From assembly GCF_003350325.1 (NCBI RefSeq), contig NZ_QLYZ01000009.1, positions 1-64,000 of the forward strand: DNA of 64,000 nt, read 5' to 3'. This DNA is from Vibrio rhodolitus (GTDB taxonomy: Bacteria; Pseudomonadota; Gammaproteobacteria; Enterobacterales; Vibrionaceae). The position numbers and the translations under genes were made by a program. The notes under the pieces were generated by a model that saw nothing but the letters and a program-made list of their open reading frames with translations, was not told the DNA's origin and made no database searches. Positions within the stretch are counted from its first letter, which is position 1; the number at the start of each line of letters is the position of its first letter. Of this stretch, positions 1-9,880 are shown piece after piece.

Positions 1-59
1 GTGTAAGTGCTGTGAGGCATTGAGCTAACTGATACTAATTGCCCGTGAGGCTTAACCAT
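1..59 (+). rRNA. rrl: 23S rRNA, 3' end (partial)
   Basis: The first 59 bases match the last helix region of gammaproteobacterial 23S rRNA, including the GAGCTAACTGATACTAATT stretch and the closing GTGAGGCTTAACC. The rest of the gene lies upstream of the window. It is followed after about 80 bases by 5S rRNA, as expected for the distal end of an rrn operon. The 3' boundary is set by similarity to the E. coli end and could be off by a few bases. Confidence 0.93.
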
Positions 60-142
60 ACAACACCCAAGGGGTTTTGATTGGACTCAAATAGAACATT
101 GAATGTGTAAGAACTGAAAACAGCTTTCCAGATTAAAGAATT

Positions 143-262
143 TGCTTGGCGACCATAGCGATTTGGACCCACCTGATTCCATGCCGAACTCAGAAGTGAA
201 ACGAATTAGCGCCGATGGTAGTGTGGGGCTTCCCCATGTGAGAGTAGGACATCGCCAGGCTT
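143..262 (+). rRNA. rrf: 5S rRNA (first copy)
   Basis: This 120-base gene carries the conserved 5S core (CCATGCCGAACTCAGAAGTG, then GCGCCGATGGTAGTGTGGGG), and its ends pair as TGCTTGGCGA with TCGCCAGGC. It lies directly after 23S. A second, nearly identical copy starts about 190 bases downstream; the two differ mainly at the ends and in helix II/III positions (for example CGATTT here versus CGCTTT there). Confidence 0.95.
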
Positions 263-308
263 TAATTTTGGTTTTTGCCTTTTTAAAAGGTGAAGACAGC
301 AGTTGAAA

Positions 309-337
309 GAGCCCGTTTGCAGAACGGGCTTTTTTAG
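309..337 (+). terminator. Intrinsic terminator between 5S and tRNA-Thr
   Basis: An AGCCCGTT/AACGGGCT stem with a short loop is followed by a run of T. It lies after the first 5S gene and before tRNA-Thr, inside what would otherwise be one rrn transcript. It may end most rrn transcription, leaving the tRNA-Thr/5S pair to read-through, or act as a processing hairpin. Confidence 0.75.
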
Positions 338-361
338 TCCCAAAGGACACAGATTTTGTGT

Positions 362-437
<76 letters not shown>

Positions 438-455
438 TCTAAATTTAAAAGAATT

Positions 456-575
456 TTCTTGGCGACCATAGCGCTTTGGACCCACCTGATTCCATGCCGA
501 ACTCAGAAGTGAAACGAAGTAGCGCCGATGGTAGTGTGGGGCTTCCCCATGTGAGAGTAGGACATCGCCAGGTAA
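456..575 (+). rRNA. rrf: 5S rRNA (second copy)
   Basis: This is a second 120-base 5S gene with the same conserved core as the first. It follows tRNA-Thr by 18 bases and is followed at once by a strong terminator, so it closes the rrn operon. Its 5' and 3' ends are slightly different from the first copy (TTCTTGGCGA and CGCCAGGTAA). Confidence 0.94.
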
Positions 576-582
576 CATTTCA

Positions 583-613
583 GAGCCCTGACCAATCGGT
601 CGGGGCTTTTTCG
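583..613. terminator. Terminator of the rrn operon, possibly bidirectional
   Basis: The stem AGCCC-T-GACC pairs with GGTC-G-GGGCT around an AATC loop, followed by TTTTT on the plus strand. It ends the rrn operon. The DUF547 gene stops just beyond on the opposite strand, so the hairpin may serve both, although the minus side has no strong T run. Confidence 0.85.
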
Positions 614-622
614 TTTTAGCGA

Positions 623-1405
623 TTAACGTTTTTCGTTAAGTGACCAGTCATACTCATAGTCAATTTGGCCCGGTGCACTTTTTAGCTGTGGGCTATATTG
701 CTCTAGATGTGCTCTTACCCCACCATCTATCGCAAAGTCTTCTGCAAACCAATCATAAATTGAAGAGACGATCAGTTCGTTACCTTCAATCTGCGCGCCT
801 TTGTTACTGTTGATAAAGCTTATTGCTGCCTTTTCAAGTAACTGCTCAGTGTTGTCTGCGCTAAACGCTTGTTGTTGAAGGTTAGGGCAACCTAAGCTGG
901 CGCAGTTTACTGCGTAATGAGTGCGCGGATCTTGCCAGATAGGGCGCAGAATACGGTGTTCAATATCATTTAGAGTGATGGTTTTACCATTGATGGTAAT
1001 GACCTCCTCATCCCATGGACCAAAACTAAACAAACCACCAAGCTTGGTAATCGATTTCACCGGATACTCTTCTAAGATAAGGTCAACAGTGATCGCATTG
1101 TAGAGGTTAACCCAATAGGCATATTGCTCGTCTTTGGAGTATTGCAGTGGATTGAGTTGTGCCATTTGGCTTAAGTAACGGTCCAGTTTGGCATTATCAC
1201 CTTGCGAGACGGCTGAATAGGCAAACAGATGGTGTTCACCTTGCTTTGATATATAGCGATCAAGGATCTCTTGCCAAGCTTGATGGGAGATCTCGGCTGA
1301 ATTGTTTTCATTGCTTTGCTGCCAATAACTCCAAAGTTTCGCCTCCGGCGCGGCATAAAGCGGCAATGAAAATAGGGCAAGGGTAACAATAGCGAATCTA
1401 GCCAT
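623..1405 (-). CDS. DUF547 domain protein, secreted
   Basis: The product has 260 residues. Residues 1-18 form a hydrophobic signal peptide ending LYA before APEA, so export to the periplasm is expected. The body has DUF547 hallmarks: YWVNLYNA (97-104), NDIEHRILR (146-154) and HYAVNCASLGCPNL (163-176), the last with two conserved cysteines. The family is widespread in proteobacteria, and its biochemical role is unknown to me. The gene stands alone between the rrn operon and leuD, on the opposite strand to rrn. The ribosome binding site is weak, but the start is fixed by the signal peptide. Confidence 0.85.
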   Translation of the reverse strand: MARFAIVTLALFSLPLYAAPEAKLWSYWQQSNENNSAEISHQAWQEILDRYISKQGEHHLFAYSAVSQGDNAKLDRYLSQMAQLNPLQYSKDEQYAYWVNLYNAITVDLILEEYPVKSITKLGGLFSFGPWDEEVITINGKTITLNDIEHRILRPIWQDPRTHYAVNCASLGCPNLQQQAFSADNTEQLLEKAAISFINSNKGAQIEGNELIVSSIYDWFAEDFAIDGGVRAHLEQYSPQLKSAPGQIDYEYDWSLNEKR

Positions 1406-1474
1406 GGATATTACTCAATCTTTTGAACACGTTATCTATTAGACCTACACCAATAAGTAAATATTTCAGATGAC

Positions 1475-1503
1475 ACAAAAAAGGTTGGCAACGGCCAACC
1501 TTT
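1475..1503 (-). terminator. Terminator of the leu operon
   Basis: On the minus strand AAGGTTGG pairs with CCAACCTT around a six-base loop and is followed by six T. It lies 12 bases past the leuD stop codon. Confidence 0.85.
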
Positions 1504-1514
1504 ATATGTTTCGC

Positions 1515-2117
1515 TTAAGCTAAAAAGTTTGGAATGTTACTTTCGTACTCGGCGATTTTATCTTCGTGCTGCAAGGTCAGCCCGATGTTGTCTAAACCAT
1601 TTAGTAGGCAGTGGCGACGGAAGCTATCGATTTCAAAGCGGTATTCTTTGCCATTCGCTCTTACTACATTGGCTTCAAGATCCACTTCTACTTGCGCGCC
1701 TTGGTTAGCATCAACAAATTGGAAGATTTCATCGACTTCCTGCTCAGTCAAGCGCACTGGTACCATTTGGTTGTTGATCGAGTTGCCGTAGAAGATATCG
1801 GCAAAGCTTGGTGCGATCATCGCTTTAATACCGTAATCAGCAAGTGCCCATGGCGCGTGTTCACGTGAAGATCCACAGCCAAAGTTTTCACGCGCAAGCA
1901 GAATTGACGCGCCTTGATAGCGTGGTGCATTCATTACAAACTCAGGGTTTGGTTGCTCGCCTGCGTCATCAAGAAAACGCCAGTCATGAAATAGGTGTTT
2001 GCCGAAACCTAAGCGTGACACTTTCTGTAGAAATTGCTTAGGAATAATTGCATCGGTATCAACGTTCGCTGCATCTAGAGGAACAACCAAGCCTGTGTGT
2101 TGTTTAAAACCTGACAT
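1515..2117 (-). CDS. leuD: 3-isopropylmalate dehydratase small subunit
   Basis: The product has 200 residues, the normal size for LeuD. It pairs with LeuC to isomerise 2-isopropylmalate to 3-isopropylmalate in leucine synthesis. It opens with [15 protein letters not shown] and contains the swivel-domain signature [13 protein letters not shown]. The start has a good AAGGAG ribosome binding site. It is the last gene of leuABCD, 12 bases after leuC and directly before the operon terminator. Identification by sequence is secure. Confidence 0.97.
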   Translation of the reverse strand: MSGFKQHTGLVVPLDAANVDTDAIIPKQFLQKVSRLGFGKHLFHDWRFLDDAGEQPNPEFVMNAPRYQGASILLARENFGCGSSREHAPWALADYGIKAMIAPSFADIFYGNSINNQMVPVRLTEQEVDEIFQFVDANQGAQVEVDLEANVVRANGKEYRFEIDSFRRHCLLNGLDNIGLTLQHEDKIAEYESNIPNFLA

Positions 2118-2129
2118 GTTTGATTCTCC

Positions 2130-3536
2130 TTAATCCAACTCACGAATATCAACAAAGTGACCAGCAATTGCAGCCGCCGCAGCCATCGCAGGGCTGACTA
2201 GATGGGTGCGACCATCACGACCTTGGCGACCTTCAAAGTTACGGTTTGAAGTCGAAGCGCAGCGCTCATGAGGACCTAATCGGTCGTTGTTCATTGCCAA
2301 ACACATCGAGCAGCCTGGCAGGCGCCATTCAAAGCCCGCTTCTTTAAAGATGGTATCTAGACCTTCCGCTTCGGCTTGCGCTTTGACTTGCTCTGAGCCA
2401 GGGACAATTAACGCTTGTACATGTGATGCGACTTTACGTCCTTTCGCGACAGCCGCAGCAGCACGCATATCTTCAATGCGTGAGTTGGTACAAGAGCCAA
2501 CAAATACTTTATCGACCGAGTAGTCAGACAGTGACTTACCAGCTTCTAACCCCATGTAGGCCAGTGCTTTCTCTGCCGAAGCTTTTTCAACCGGATCTGC
2601 GAAACTGGTCGGGGCTGGAATTGGTGCATCTACTGCAATTACTTGTCCTGGGTTAGTGCCCCAAGTGACTTGCGGTTTGATATCAGCTGCTTGCAGGGTA
2701 ACGACTGCATCAAACTCCGCATCGTCATCAGTGCGTAGGGTTTGCCAGTATTCAACCGCTGCATCCCAATCAGCACCAGTTGGTGCAAATTTACGACCTT
2801 TGATGTATTCAAACGTGGTGTCATCTGGCGCGATAAGACCCGCTTTTGCACCTAACTCGATAGCCATGTTACATACGGTCATACGACCTTCCATGGTTAA
2901 GTCGCGAATCGCTTCACCGCAGAACTCAACCACATAGCCAGTGCCACCTGCGGCAGTGGTTTTACCGATAATAGCCAGTACGATGTCTTTGGCTGTGATT
3001 CCCGGGGCAACTTTGCCTTGAACTTCGATCTTCATGGTTTTAGCGCGCGCTTGTTTAAGCGTCTGCGTCGCCAGTACGTGTTCTACTTCTGAGGTGCCGA
3101 TACCAAAGGCCAGTGAACCGAATGCACCATGTGTAGCAGTGTGAGAGTCGCCACAGACGATCGTCATACCCGGCAGGGTAATACCAAGCTCTGGTCCCAT
3201 AACATGGACAATGCCTTGGTATTTGTGATTGATATCGTAAAGCGTAACCCCGAACTCTTCACAGTTTTTAGACAGCGTTTCCATCTGGATACGCGCCATC
3301 TCACCGGAAGCATTAATATCTTTGGTTGTGGTTGATACGTTGTGGTCCATAGTGGCGAAGGTCTTACTCACTTGACGCACTTTACGCCCTTTCTCGCGCA
3401 GCCCATCAAAAGCTTGTGGCGAGGTCACTTCATGCACTAAATGTCGGTCGATATACAAAATCGGGTTTTCACCCTCAGCTGCGACGGCAACGTGTGCGTC
3501 GTAGACTTTTTGATATAATGTTTTGCCCATACTCAT
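2130..3536 (-). CDS. leuC: 3-isopropylmalate dehydratase large subunit
   Basis: This is the 468-residue aconitase-family subunit that carries the [4Fe-4S] cluster. The three ligand cysteines are visible at C349 (VGSCTNSR), C409 and C412 (PGCSMC). The [12 protein letters not shown] stretch near 129-140 is also typical. It works with LeuD. It starts 17 bases after leuB and ends 12 bases before leuD. Two start codons lie close together (M1 and M3); GGAAG is 3 bases from the first and 9 from the second, so the true start could be two codons later. Confidence 0.97.
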   Translation of the reverse strand: MSMGKTLYQKVYDAHVAVAAEGENPILYIDRHLVHEVTSPQAFDGLREKGRKVRQVSKTFATMDHNVSTTTKDINASGEMARIQMETLSKNCEEFGVTLYDINHKYQGIVHVMGPELGITLPGMTIVCGDSHTATHGAFGSLAFGIGTSEVEHVLATQTLKQARAKTMKIEVQGKVAPGITAKDIVLAIIGKTTAAGGTGYVVEFCGEAIRDLTMEGRMTVCNMAIELGAKAGLIAPDDTTFEYIKGRKFAPTGADWDAAVEYWQTLRTDDDAEFDAVVTLQAADIKPQVTWGTNPGQVIAVDAPIPAPTSFADPVEKASAEKALAYMGLEAGKSLSDYSVDKVFVGSCTNSRIEDMRAAAAVAKGRKVASHVQALIVPGSEQVKAQAEAEGLDTIFKEAGFEWRLPGCSMCLAMNNDRLGPHERCASTSNRNFEGRQGRDGRTHLVSPAMAAAAAIAGHFVDIRELD

Positions 3537-3553
3537 TTACTTCCGTGTAATTA

Positions 3554-4654
<1,101 letters not shown>

Positions 4655-4725
4655 TTAACTTTTTTGCGTTGTGCTGCTTTTTTAATTTATTCAAACGCCG
4701 CGACAGGCAGCGTTTGTTTGTCATC

Positions 4726-6273
4726 CTATACAGTGGCGATCTTCTTTTGCTTCATCTGCTCGATTTCATCAGCGCGGTGGATGCTATTAATTACGTGTAG
4801 CAATGCTTGTCCTGATGCTTCAACGATGTCGGTCGAGACGCCGGTACCATGGTACTTACGACCTTTATAGTTAGCGATGATGTCAGCTTGACCTAAACCA
4901 TCTTCACCTTCGCCTTTGGCGGTTAGATCGAACTTATCCAAAACAATGTCGTAGCCCGTCACACGGTAAATACATTGGTAAAGAGCATCGACTGGACCAT
5001 TGCCCACGGCGGCTTCACTCTTCTCTGTATCACCACATTGAATCTTGATGCTGGTTGTCGCCATCACACTACCTGACTGGACGCTTAGGTAGTTTAATTT
5101 GTAGAAGTCGTCTTCTTCACGCAGGTTAGAGAAGTGCATTAACGCTTCTAGGTCGTAGTCGAACACTTGCCCTTTTCGGTCGGCTAGTTTCAAGAAATCT
5201 GCGTATAACGCGTCTAGGTTATATTCGTCTTCTTTATAACCCATTGTATCCATATGGCTTTTCACTGCCGCACGACCACTACGAGAGGTTAAGTTTAGCG
5301 CCTGATTTTTCAGACCAATCGACTCTGGCGTCATGATCTCGTAAGTGTTTTTGTTCTTTAACATGCCGTCTTGGTGGATACCGGAAGAGTGACTAAATGC
5401 ATTGGCACCAACAATGGCTTTATTACTCTGGATCGGCATGTTGCATAGTTGGCTGACCAACTTGCTGGTGCGGTGAATTTCGTCGTGTTTAATTCCGGTA
5501 TGTACACCAAGTAGCTCTTGGCGAGTTTTAAGGATCATTGCGATCTCTTCTAGCGAGCAGTTACCTGCGCGTTCACCAATACCATTAATGGTGCCTTCAA
5601 TTTGGCGCGCGCCCGCTTGAACGGCTGCAATTGAGTTTGCAACCGACATACCTAAATCGTCATGACAGTGAACCGAGATGATGGCTTTATCTATATTGGG
5701 CACGCGGTTAAATAGCGTTTCGATAATGCCGCCAAATTCATTTGGTACGGTGTAGCCTACTGTATCGGGAATGTTGACTGTGCTTGCGCCAGCATTGATT
5801 GCGGCTTCCACCATACGACACAGATTGTCGATCGGTGTGCGACCAGCATCTTCACAAGAGAACTCGACATCATCGGTGTATTGGCGCGCATGTTTTACCG
5901 CTTTAACGCCCATCTCTACCACATCATCGTAACTGCGGCGTAGCTTATCTTGCACATGGACGGTTGAAGTGGAGATAAAGGTGTGAATACGGAATGCTTC
6001 GGCAACTTTTAACGCTTCTGCTGCCGCATCAATATCTTTAGCGACCGCGCGTGATAGTGCACAAACGCGGCTATTTTTGATATTACGGGCAATGGTTTGA
6101 ACCGATTCAAAATCCCCTGGGGACGATACTGGGAAGCCTGCTTCAATCACGTCTACGCCCAGACGCTCTAAAGCATAAGCAATTTGCAGTTTCTCTTTAA
6201 CCGTCAAACTGGCTGACAATGCTTGTTCGCCATCACGTAATGTGGTGTCGAAGATAATGACCTGATCGTTCAT
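4726..6273 (-). CDS. leuA: 2-isopropylmalate synthase
   Basis: The 515-residue enzyme condenses acetyl-CoA and 2-ketoisovalerate, the first committed step to leucine. The TIM-barrel opens with DTTLRDGEQ (9-17), and the metal site HCHDD holds H202 and H204. The C-terminal regulatory domain (about 390-515), which binds leucine for feedback inhibition in this family, is complete. AAGGA precedes the start codon. It is the first structural gene of the operon, directly downstream of the attenuator. Confidence 0.97.
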   Translation of the reverse strand: MNDQVIIFDTTLRDGEQALSASLTVKEKLQIAYALERLGVDVIEAGFPVSSPGDFESVQTIARNIKNSRVCALSRAVAKDIDAAAEALKVAEAFRIHTFISTSTVHVQDKLRRSYDDVVEMGVKAVKHARQYTDDVEFSCEDAGRTPIDNLCRMVEAAINAGASTVNIPDTVGYTVPNEFGGIIETLFNRVPNIDKAIISVHCHDDLGMSVANSIAAVQAGARQIEGTINGIGERAGNCSLEEIAMILKTRQELLGVHTGIKHDEIHRTSKLVSQLCNMPIQSNKAIVGANAFSHSSGIHQDGMLKNKNTYEIMTPESIGLKNQALNLTSRSGRAAVKSHMDTMGYKEDEYNLDALYADFLKLADRKGQVFDYDLEALMHFSNLREEDDFYKLNYLSVQSGSVMATTSIKIQCGDTEKSEAAVGNGPVDALYQCIYRVTGYDIVLDKFDLTAKGEGEDGLGQADIIANYKGRKYHGTGVSTDIVEASGQALLHVINSIHRADEIEQMKQKKIATV

Positions 6274-6344
6274 AGCTGCTTCCTTATACGTCGTTTATCC
6301 GCTTGTTACGGGGATTTAAACGTTTACTTCCTGTATTTGAACAT

Positions 6345-6371
6345 AAAAAAACCCGCAATTTGTTGCGGGTT
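6345..6371 (-). terminator. leu operon attenuator (intrinsic terminator)
   Basis: On the minus strand ACCCGCAA pairs with TTGCGGGT around a four-base loop, followed by a run of T. It lies between leuL and leuA, which is the expected position for a transcription attenuator. Ribosome stalling at the leucine codons of leuL would favour an alternative upstream fold. An upstream GTGG/CCAC pairing near 6385-6405 is a candidate part of that fold, but I did not model it. Confidence 0.88.
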
Positions 6372-6407
6372 TTGTGTAATTCGTTGTGGTTATTTCTCTT
6401 CCACAGC

Positions 6408-6470
6408 CTACCCGCGCGATTGGTTCACGATCAGGAGGAGGCTTAGCAGGATAGAGAAATGATTTGTCAT
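6408..6470 (-). CDS. leuL: leu operon leader peptide
   Basis: A 20-codon ORF, too short for most gene finders, reads MTNHFSILLSLLLIVNQSRG. Codons 8-13 are CTG CTA AGC CTC CTC CTG, five leucine codons within six. AGGA lies about 10 bases before its ATG. It is followed by the attenuator hairpin and then leuA, and preceded by a strong promoter. This is the classic layout of amino-acid attenuation: when charged tRNA-Leu is scarce the ribosome stalls and leuABCD is transcribed. Confidence 0.93.
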   Translation of the reverse strand: MTNHFSILLSLLLIVNQSRG

Positions 6471-6523
6471 TGTTAACTACTTCCTAAGAGAGTTAATGAA
6501 TCCACATATTTAAGTTAATAGAA

Positions 6524-6552
6524 TTAGTACCGTACTCAGCATGATGAGTCAA
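6524..6552 (-). promoter_or_regulatory. Promoter of leuLABCD
   Basis: On the minus strand TTGACT (6547-6552) and TACTAA (6524-6529) are separated by 17 bases, a near-consensus sigma-70 promoter. It lies about 55 bases before leuL. An imperfect AT-rich palindrome (TGGCAAAATTGGTCA, 6560-6574) just upstream could be a regulator site, possibly for LeuO; that is inference only. The remaining plus-strand sequence from 6575 to 6814 shows no gene. Confidence 0.75.
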
Positions 6553-6814
6553 CCGTAAATGGCAAAATTGGTCATTTTTTTTCCACTCCTCCGCGCAGTG
6601 CAACATTTACTGCTGCTGTTCTACAAAAGCACTCGTACTAACAATTTGTTTTATAAATGTATAAATAGAAAAGTGAGGTTAAAGATATTCAACTGAGCGA
6701 TCTATCTTGTGGGTCGGAAAAACGCGACTGTCATGCTAATCACGCCAAAGCTTCATGGTGCTGTCATTGTTCGCTTCTAAGTTAAACAGAGTATCACTTG
6801 TAAGGATCTGACTT

Positions 6815-7342
6815 ATGCGTGCGATAGAACCCATTGCCAAGTTTGATTTGGCTTTTTCTCTGTTTTGTCTGCAAAACCGATTCCGTTACCCAATCTCACA
6901 TCTTAGTAAAGCCATATCACATACCGGTGATGGGCACCTATACGCTGTGATTGGGGCGCTAGCTTGGTGGCTAGGCGGTGAAGTGGGCAAACTCTTTTTG
7001 TTACTCGGGCTATTTGCGTTTACCATCGAGTTACCTATTTATTGGCTGAGTAAAAACCTGTTCAAGCGTCGGCGCCCTCAAGAGTTAACTCCGTTAATTA
7101 GTTCATTTATTACGCCTTCTGATCGTTACAGTTTGCCTTCCGGTCATACCGCTGCGGCATTTTTAATGGCGGTCTTGATCAGTTATTGTTTCCCATCTCT
7201 GGCTGGCATCGCTTTTGTGTGGGCTACGCTGATCGCTTTTGCCCGCATTCTGCTTGGTGTGCATTTTCTAACTGATGTGATCTTAGGCGCTCTGCTCGGG
7301 ATTGCCTGCGCGCGTGTTGCTCTGCAGTGGCTAGGGAGTTAG
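6815..7342 (+). CDS. PAP2-family membrane phosphatase
   Basis: The product has 175 residues and several hydrophobic helices. The three acid-phosphatase motifs are present: KX6RP (K80 to R87-P88), PSGH (108-111), and R144..H150..D154 as RX5HX3D. PAP2 proteins of this size remove phosphate from lipid substrates such as phosphatidic acid, phosphatidylglycerol phosphate or undecaprenyl pyrophosphate; the substrate cannot be told here. The glycosyltransferase starts 4 bases after its stop, so the two are probably co-transcribed, which hints at envelope lipid or glycan metabolism. Confidence 0.88.
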   Translation: MRAIEPIAKFDLAFSLFCLQNRFRYPISHLSKAISHTGDGHLYAVIGALAWWLGGEVGKLFLLLGLFAFTIELPIYWLSKNLFKRRRPQELTPLISSFITPSDRYSLPSGHTAAAFLMAVLISYCFPSLAGIAFVWATLIAFARILLGVHFLTDVILGALLGIACARVALQWLGS

Positions 7343-7346
7343 TCAG

Positions 7347-8393
7347 ATGAGAGTGTTATATGGCGTGCAAGGCACAGGCAATGGGCACATCGCACGCGCA
7401 AGGGCGATGAGTGCAGCACTAGAGAAGAACTCAATCGAGGTCGATTTTTTATTTTCTGGTCGTGAGGCTGATAAGTACTTTGCTATGGAGGCGTTTGGTT
7501 CATACCAGACGCGTCGCGGGCTGACCTTTGTCACTGAAAAGGGTAGGGTGAATTACAGTAAAACCGCGCTCAACAATAGCTTGCTCGGTTTTTGGCGCGA
7601 GGTACAAGAGTTAGACTTATCGCAATATGATGTGATCCTCAATGATTTTGAGCCAGTCTCGGCTTGGGCGGCGAAGCAGCAGAACAAGCCTGTGATCAGC
7701 ATAAGTCATCAAAACGCGTTTCGTTACTCTGTGCCACTAAAAGGAGCCAACTGGTTAGATAAATGGGTGATCCACTACTTTGCCCCGAGTACTTATCACA
7801 TTGGTTTGCACTGGTATCACTTCAATCAACCCATCTTACCACCTATTGTGCACACCACTTCTTCGCAGGTTGAGGCTTTGCCTTATGTTCTGGTGTACCT
7901 GCCCTTTGAAAGTTTAGATGACATTACTGAGCTACTGCTGCGTTTTACTCAGCAGAGTTTTATCTGTTTCCATCCTGAGGTTATCGAGCATCAGCAAATC
8001 GACAATATCCATTTCTACCCGCTCAGTTTGGATGGTTTTCATCATTATCTGCATCGCTGCTCAGGGATCATTGCCAATGGTGGTTTTGAGCTCCCCTCTG
8101 AAGCACTGACGTTAGGTAAAAAGCTGTTGCTCAAGCCATTGAGTGGTCAGTTTGAACAGTTATCGAATGTGGCAACCTTAGAACAGTTGGGGCTTGCCAG
8201 TAGCATGGAGTATCTTGATGCTTCGTGTGTGCGGGCTTGGCTTGATGAATCTCCCGGAGAGAGCGTCAGTTATCCGGATGTCGCTGCGGCGATCGTTGAA
8301 TGGTTAATGCAAGGAAAATGGGATTGTACCCATCAATTAACTGAACAACTGTGGGGGCAGGTTGATTTCCCAAGTTACGCAGTGAATGTTTGA
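7347..8393 (+). CDS. MJ1255/VC2487-type glycosyltransferase
   Basis: This 348-residue protein has a GT-B layout like the family-28 (MurG-like) transferases. A glycine-rich N-terminal loop GTGNGHIARA (9-18) would bind the acceptor or phosphates, and ANGGFELPSEAL (243-254) is the nucleotide-sugar motif in the C-terminal lobe. I recognise it as the family named after V. cholerae VC2487. Substrate and product are unknown to me. It follows the PAP2 phosphatase by 4 bases. Confidence 0.8.
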   Translation: MRVLYGVQGTGNGHIARARAMSAALEKNSIEVDFLFSGREADKYFAMEAFGSYQTRRGLTFVTEKGRVNYSKTALNNSLLGFWREVQELDLSQYDVILNDFEPVSAWAAKQQNKPVISISHQNAFRYSVPLKGANWLDKWVIHYFAPSTYHIGLHWYHFNQPILPPIVHTTSSQVEALPYVLVYLPFESLDDITELLLRFTQQSFICFHPEVIEHQQIDNIHFYPLSLDGFHHYLHRCSGIIANGGFELPSEALTLGKKLLLKPLSGQFEQLSNVATLEQLGLASSMEYLDASCVRAWLDESPGESVSYPDVAAAIVEWLMQGKWDCTHQLTEQLWGQVDFPSYAVNV

Positions 8394-8707
8394 ACCTGAT
8401 GGATCTCAAGTGCAACGCTTGGGATCCAGCCAAACCTTGGGGTTAATAGTCACTAAATTGTTGAAAAAACCTCAATTTAGCTATTTTTATGTTTATGCTA
8501 AGTTTCTGATTTAAAACTGATTAAAGCTAATTATCATAAAAAATTATGATTACTTATCAATCCATTTGCTCATCAGTAATCAATTAGTCAATAGTCTCAA
8601 TCGTTAAGCAAATATCTAAATAACAAATAATTACCTCAATTCAATTTAACCAAGAGGGTGTTGTTTTCTTGGTTACTTTTGTCGCATACATAATAGGGAA
8701 ACGATTG
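8394..8707 (+). promoter_or_regulatory. AT-rich leuO upstream region
   Basis: These 314 bases between the glycosyltransferase and leuO hold no convincing gene. The stretch 8450-8640 is strongly AT-rich, with many short A and T runs. In enterobacteria the leuO promoter is AT-rich, silenced by H-NS and activated by LeuO itself, so similar control is plausible. I could not pick a confident -35/-10 pair. Confidence 0.45.
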
Positions 8708-9655
8708 ATGACTGATACAAGAGATGCTGTAAACCCGCCATTAACCAACCGTATGGAATCTGTCCTTCGTGGCGTTGACCTAAATTTGCTAACGGTGTTC
8801 GATGCCGTAATGCAAGAGCAAAATATTACCCGCGCTGCACATAACCTTGGAATGTCACAACCAGCAGTGAGCAACGCAGTTGCACGCTTAAAAGTGATGT
8901 TTAGTGATGAACTCTTTATCCGTCAAGGTCGTGGTATTCAGCCAACACAACGCGCTCGTCAATTGTTTGTGCCTATTCGTCAAGCACTGCAATTGATCCG
9001 CAACCAACTTCCTACCGCAGATTTCACGCCGGAAACTTCAGCTCGCCAGTTCAACTTGTCATTGTGTAGTCCATGTGACATGCGGTTCGCGCCAAGAATC
9101 ATGGCTTATCTGCAAGAGAATGCGCCTGAAGTGAAATTGCATGTTGATGCCGAGCATGACAGTGAAATTGCCGAGCGTATGCGTAACCAGAATATTGACT
9201 TGGTTATCGACTATCGCCGCTTTGACGAGCAAGGAATGCACAATATTGAGCTGTTTAAAGACGAACTGGTGGTGGTGGCAAGCAAAGGGCATCCACGTAT
9301 TCAAAACACCATCTCTAGCAGCGCATTGCTGGCAGAGCGTCATGCAAGATTATCGCAGGCGGTGGGGCAACCAAATATCTCTGAGCAAGCCTATCAAGGC
9401 GTTGACGTTAACATCGCGTATGAAGGCGCGAGCTTGAGTAATTTGCTGTATGTAGTGGGTCAGTCTGAGCTTATCGCGATTGCTCCTCGCTGGATGGTGG
9501 AAAATGCAGCCAATAAGCAACAATTGCAAATCTTGCCTACTCCGTTAAGTAACACCAGCATTTGCGGCTACCTTAGCTGGCATGAATCGAATGAAAAAGA
9601 TCAAGGACATATTTGGTTACGAGATCGTTTGATTGAAGTATGCCGTGAAGCTTAA
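8708..9655 (+). CDS. leuO: LysR-type regulator LeuO
   Basis: The 315-residue LysR-family regulator matches the length of E. coli LeuO. The winged helix-turn-helix is NITRAAHNLGMSQPAVSNAV (39-58), followed by the effector domain. LeuO controls many genes and opposes H-NS; in Vibrio it is also called CalR and affects virulence and acid or bile responses. I chose ATG 8708, which has GGGAA eight bases upstream. A longer form starting at a TTG (8669) is possible but has no good ribosome site. The gene lies near the leu operon, as in E. coli. Confidence 0.92.
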   Translation: MTDTRDAVNPPLTNRMESVLRGVDLNLLTVFDAVMQEQNITRAAHNLGMSQPAVSNAVARLKVMFSDELFIRQGRGIQPTQRARQLFVPIRQALQLIRNQLPTADFTPETSARQFNLSLCSPCDMRFAPRIMAYLQENAPEVKLHVDAEHDSEIAERMRNQNIDLVIDYRRFDEQGMHNIELFKDELVVVASKGHPRIQNTISSSALLAERHARLSQAVGQPNISEQAYQGVDVNIAYEGASLSNLLYVVGQSELIAIAPRWMVENAANKQQLQILPTPLSNTSICGYLSWHESNEKDQGHIWLRDRLIEVCREA

Positions 9656-9750
9656 CTTGGCAAATGTGAGTTCAACCGATTGAATTATATTTGGTTAATT
9701 GCCTCTAGCTGATGCGCTATTCGCACAAATAACAGACTTGTCAGTATAGA

Positions 9751-9786
9751 AAAGCTCCGAACGAATCGTGACCTCGGAGCTTTTTC
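9751..9786 (+). terminator. Terminator after leuO
   Basis: AAAGCTCCGA and TCGGAGCTTTTT form a stem with an internal loop, ending in a T run, about 95 bases past the leuO stop. Confidence 0.8.
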
Positions 9787-9880
9787 TTATAAGTTTGATA
9801 CGTGTCAGTTGCCTTTTTTTGCTTGAAATGTACACTGTGCGCGCAAAAAGCTTACAGGTGTAAGCTTAAAGGTAGAAAAG

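Noticed and set aside
8669..8707. Longer LeuO with 13 extra residues from TTG 8669
   Set aside because: There is no ribosome site for the TTG, and ATG 8708 has one and gives the normal LeuO length.
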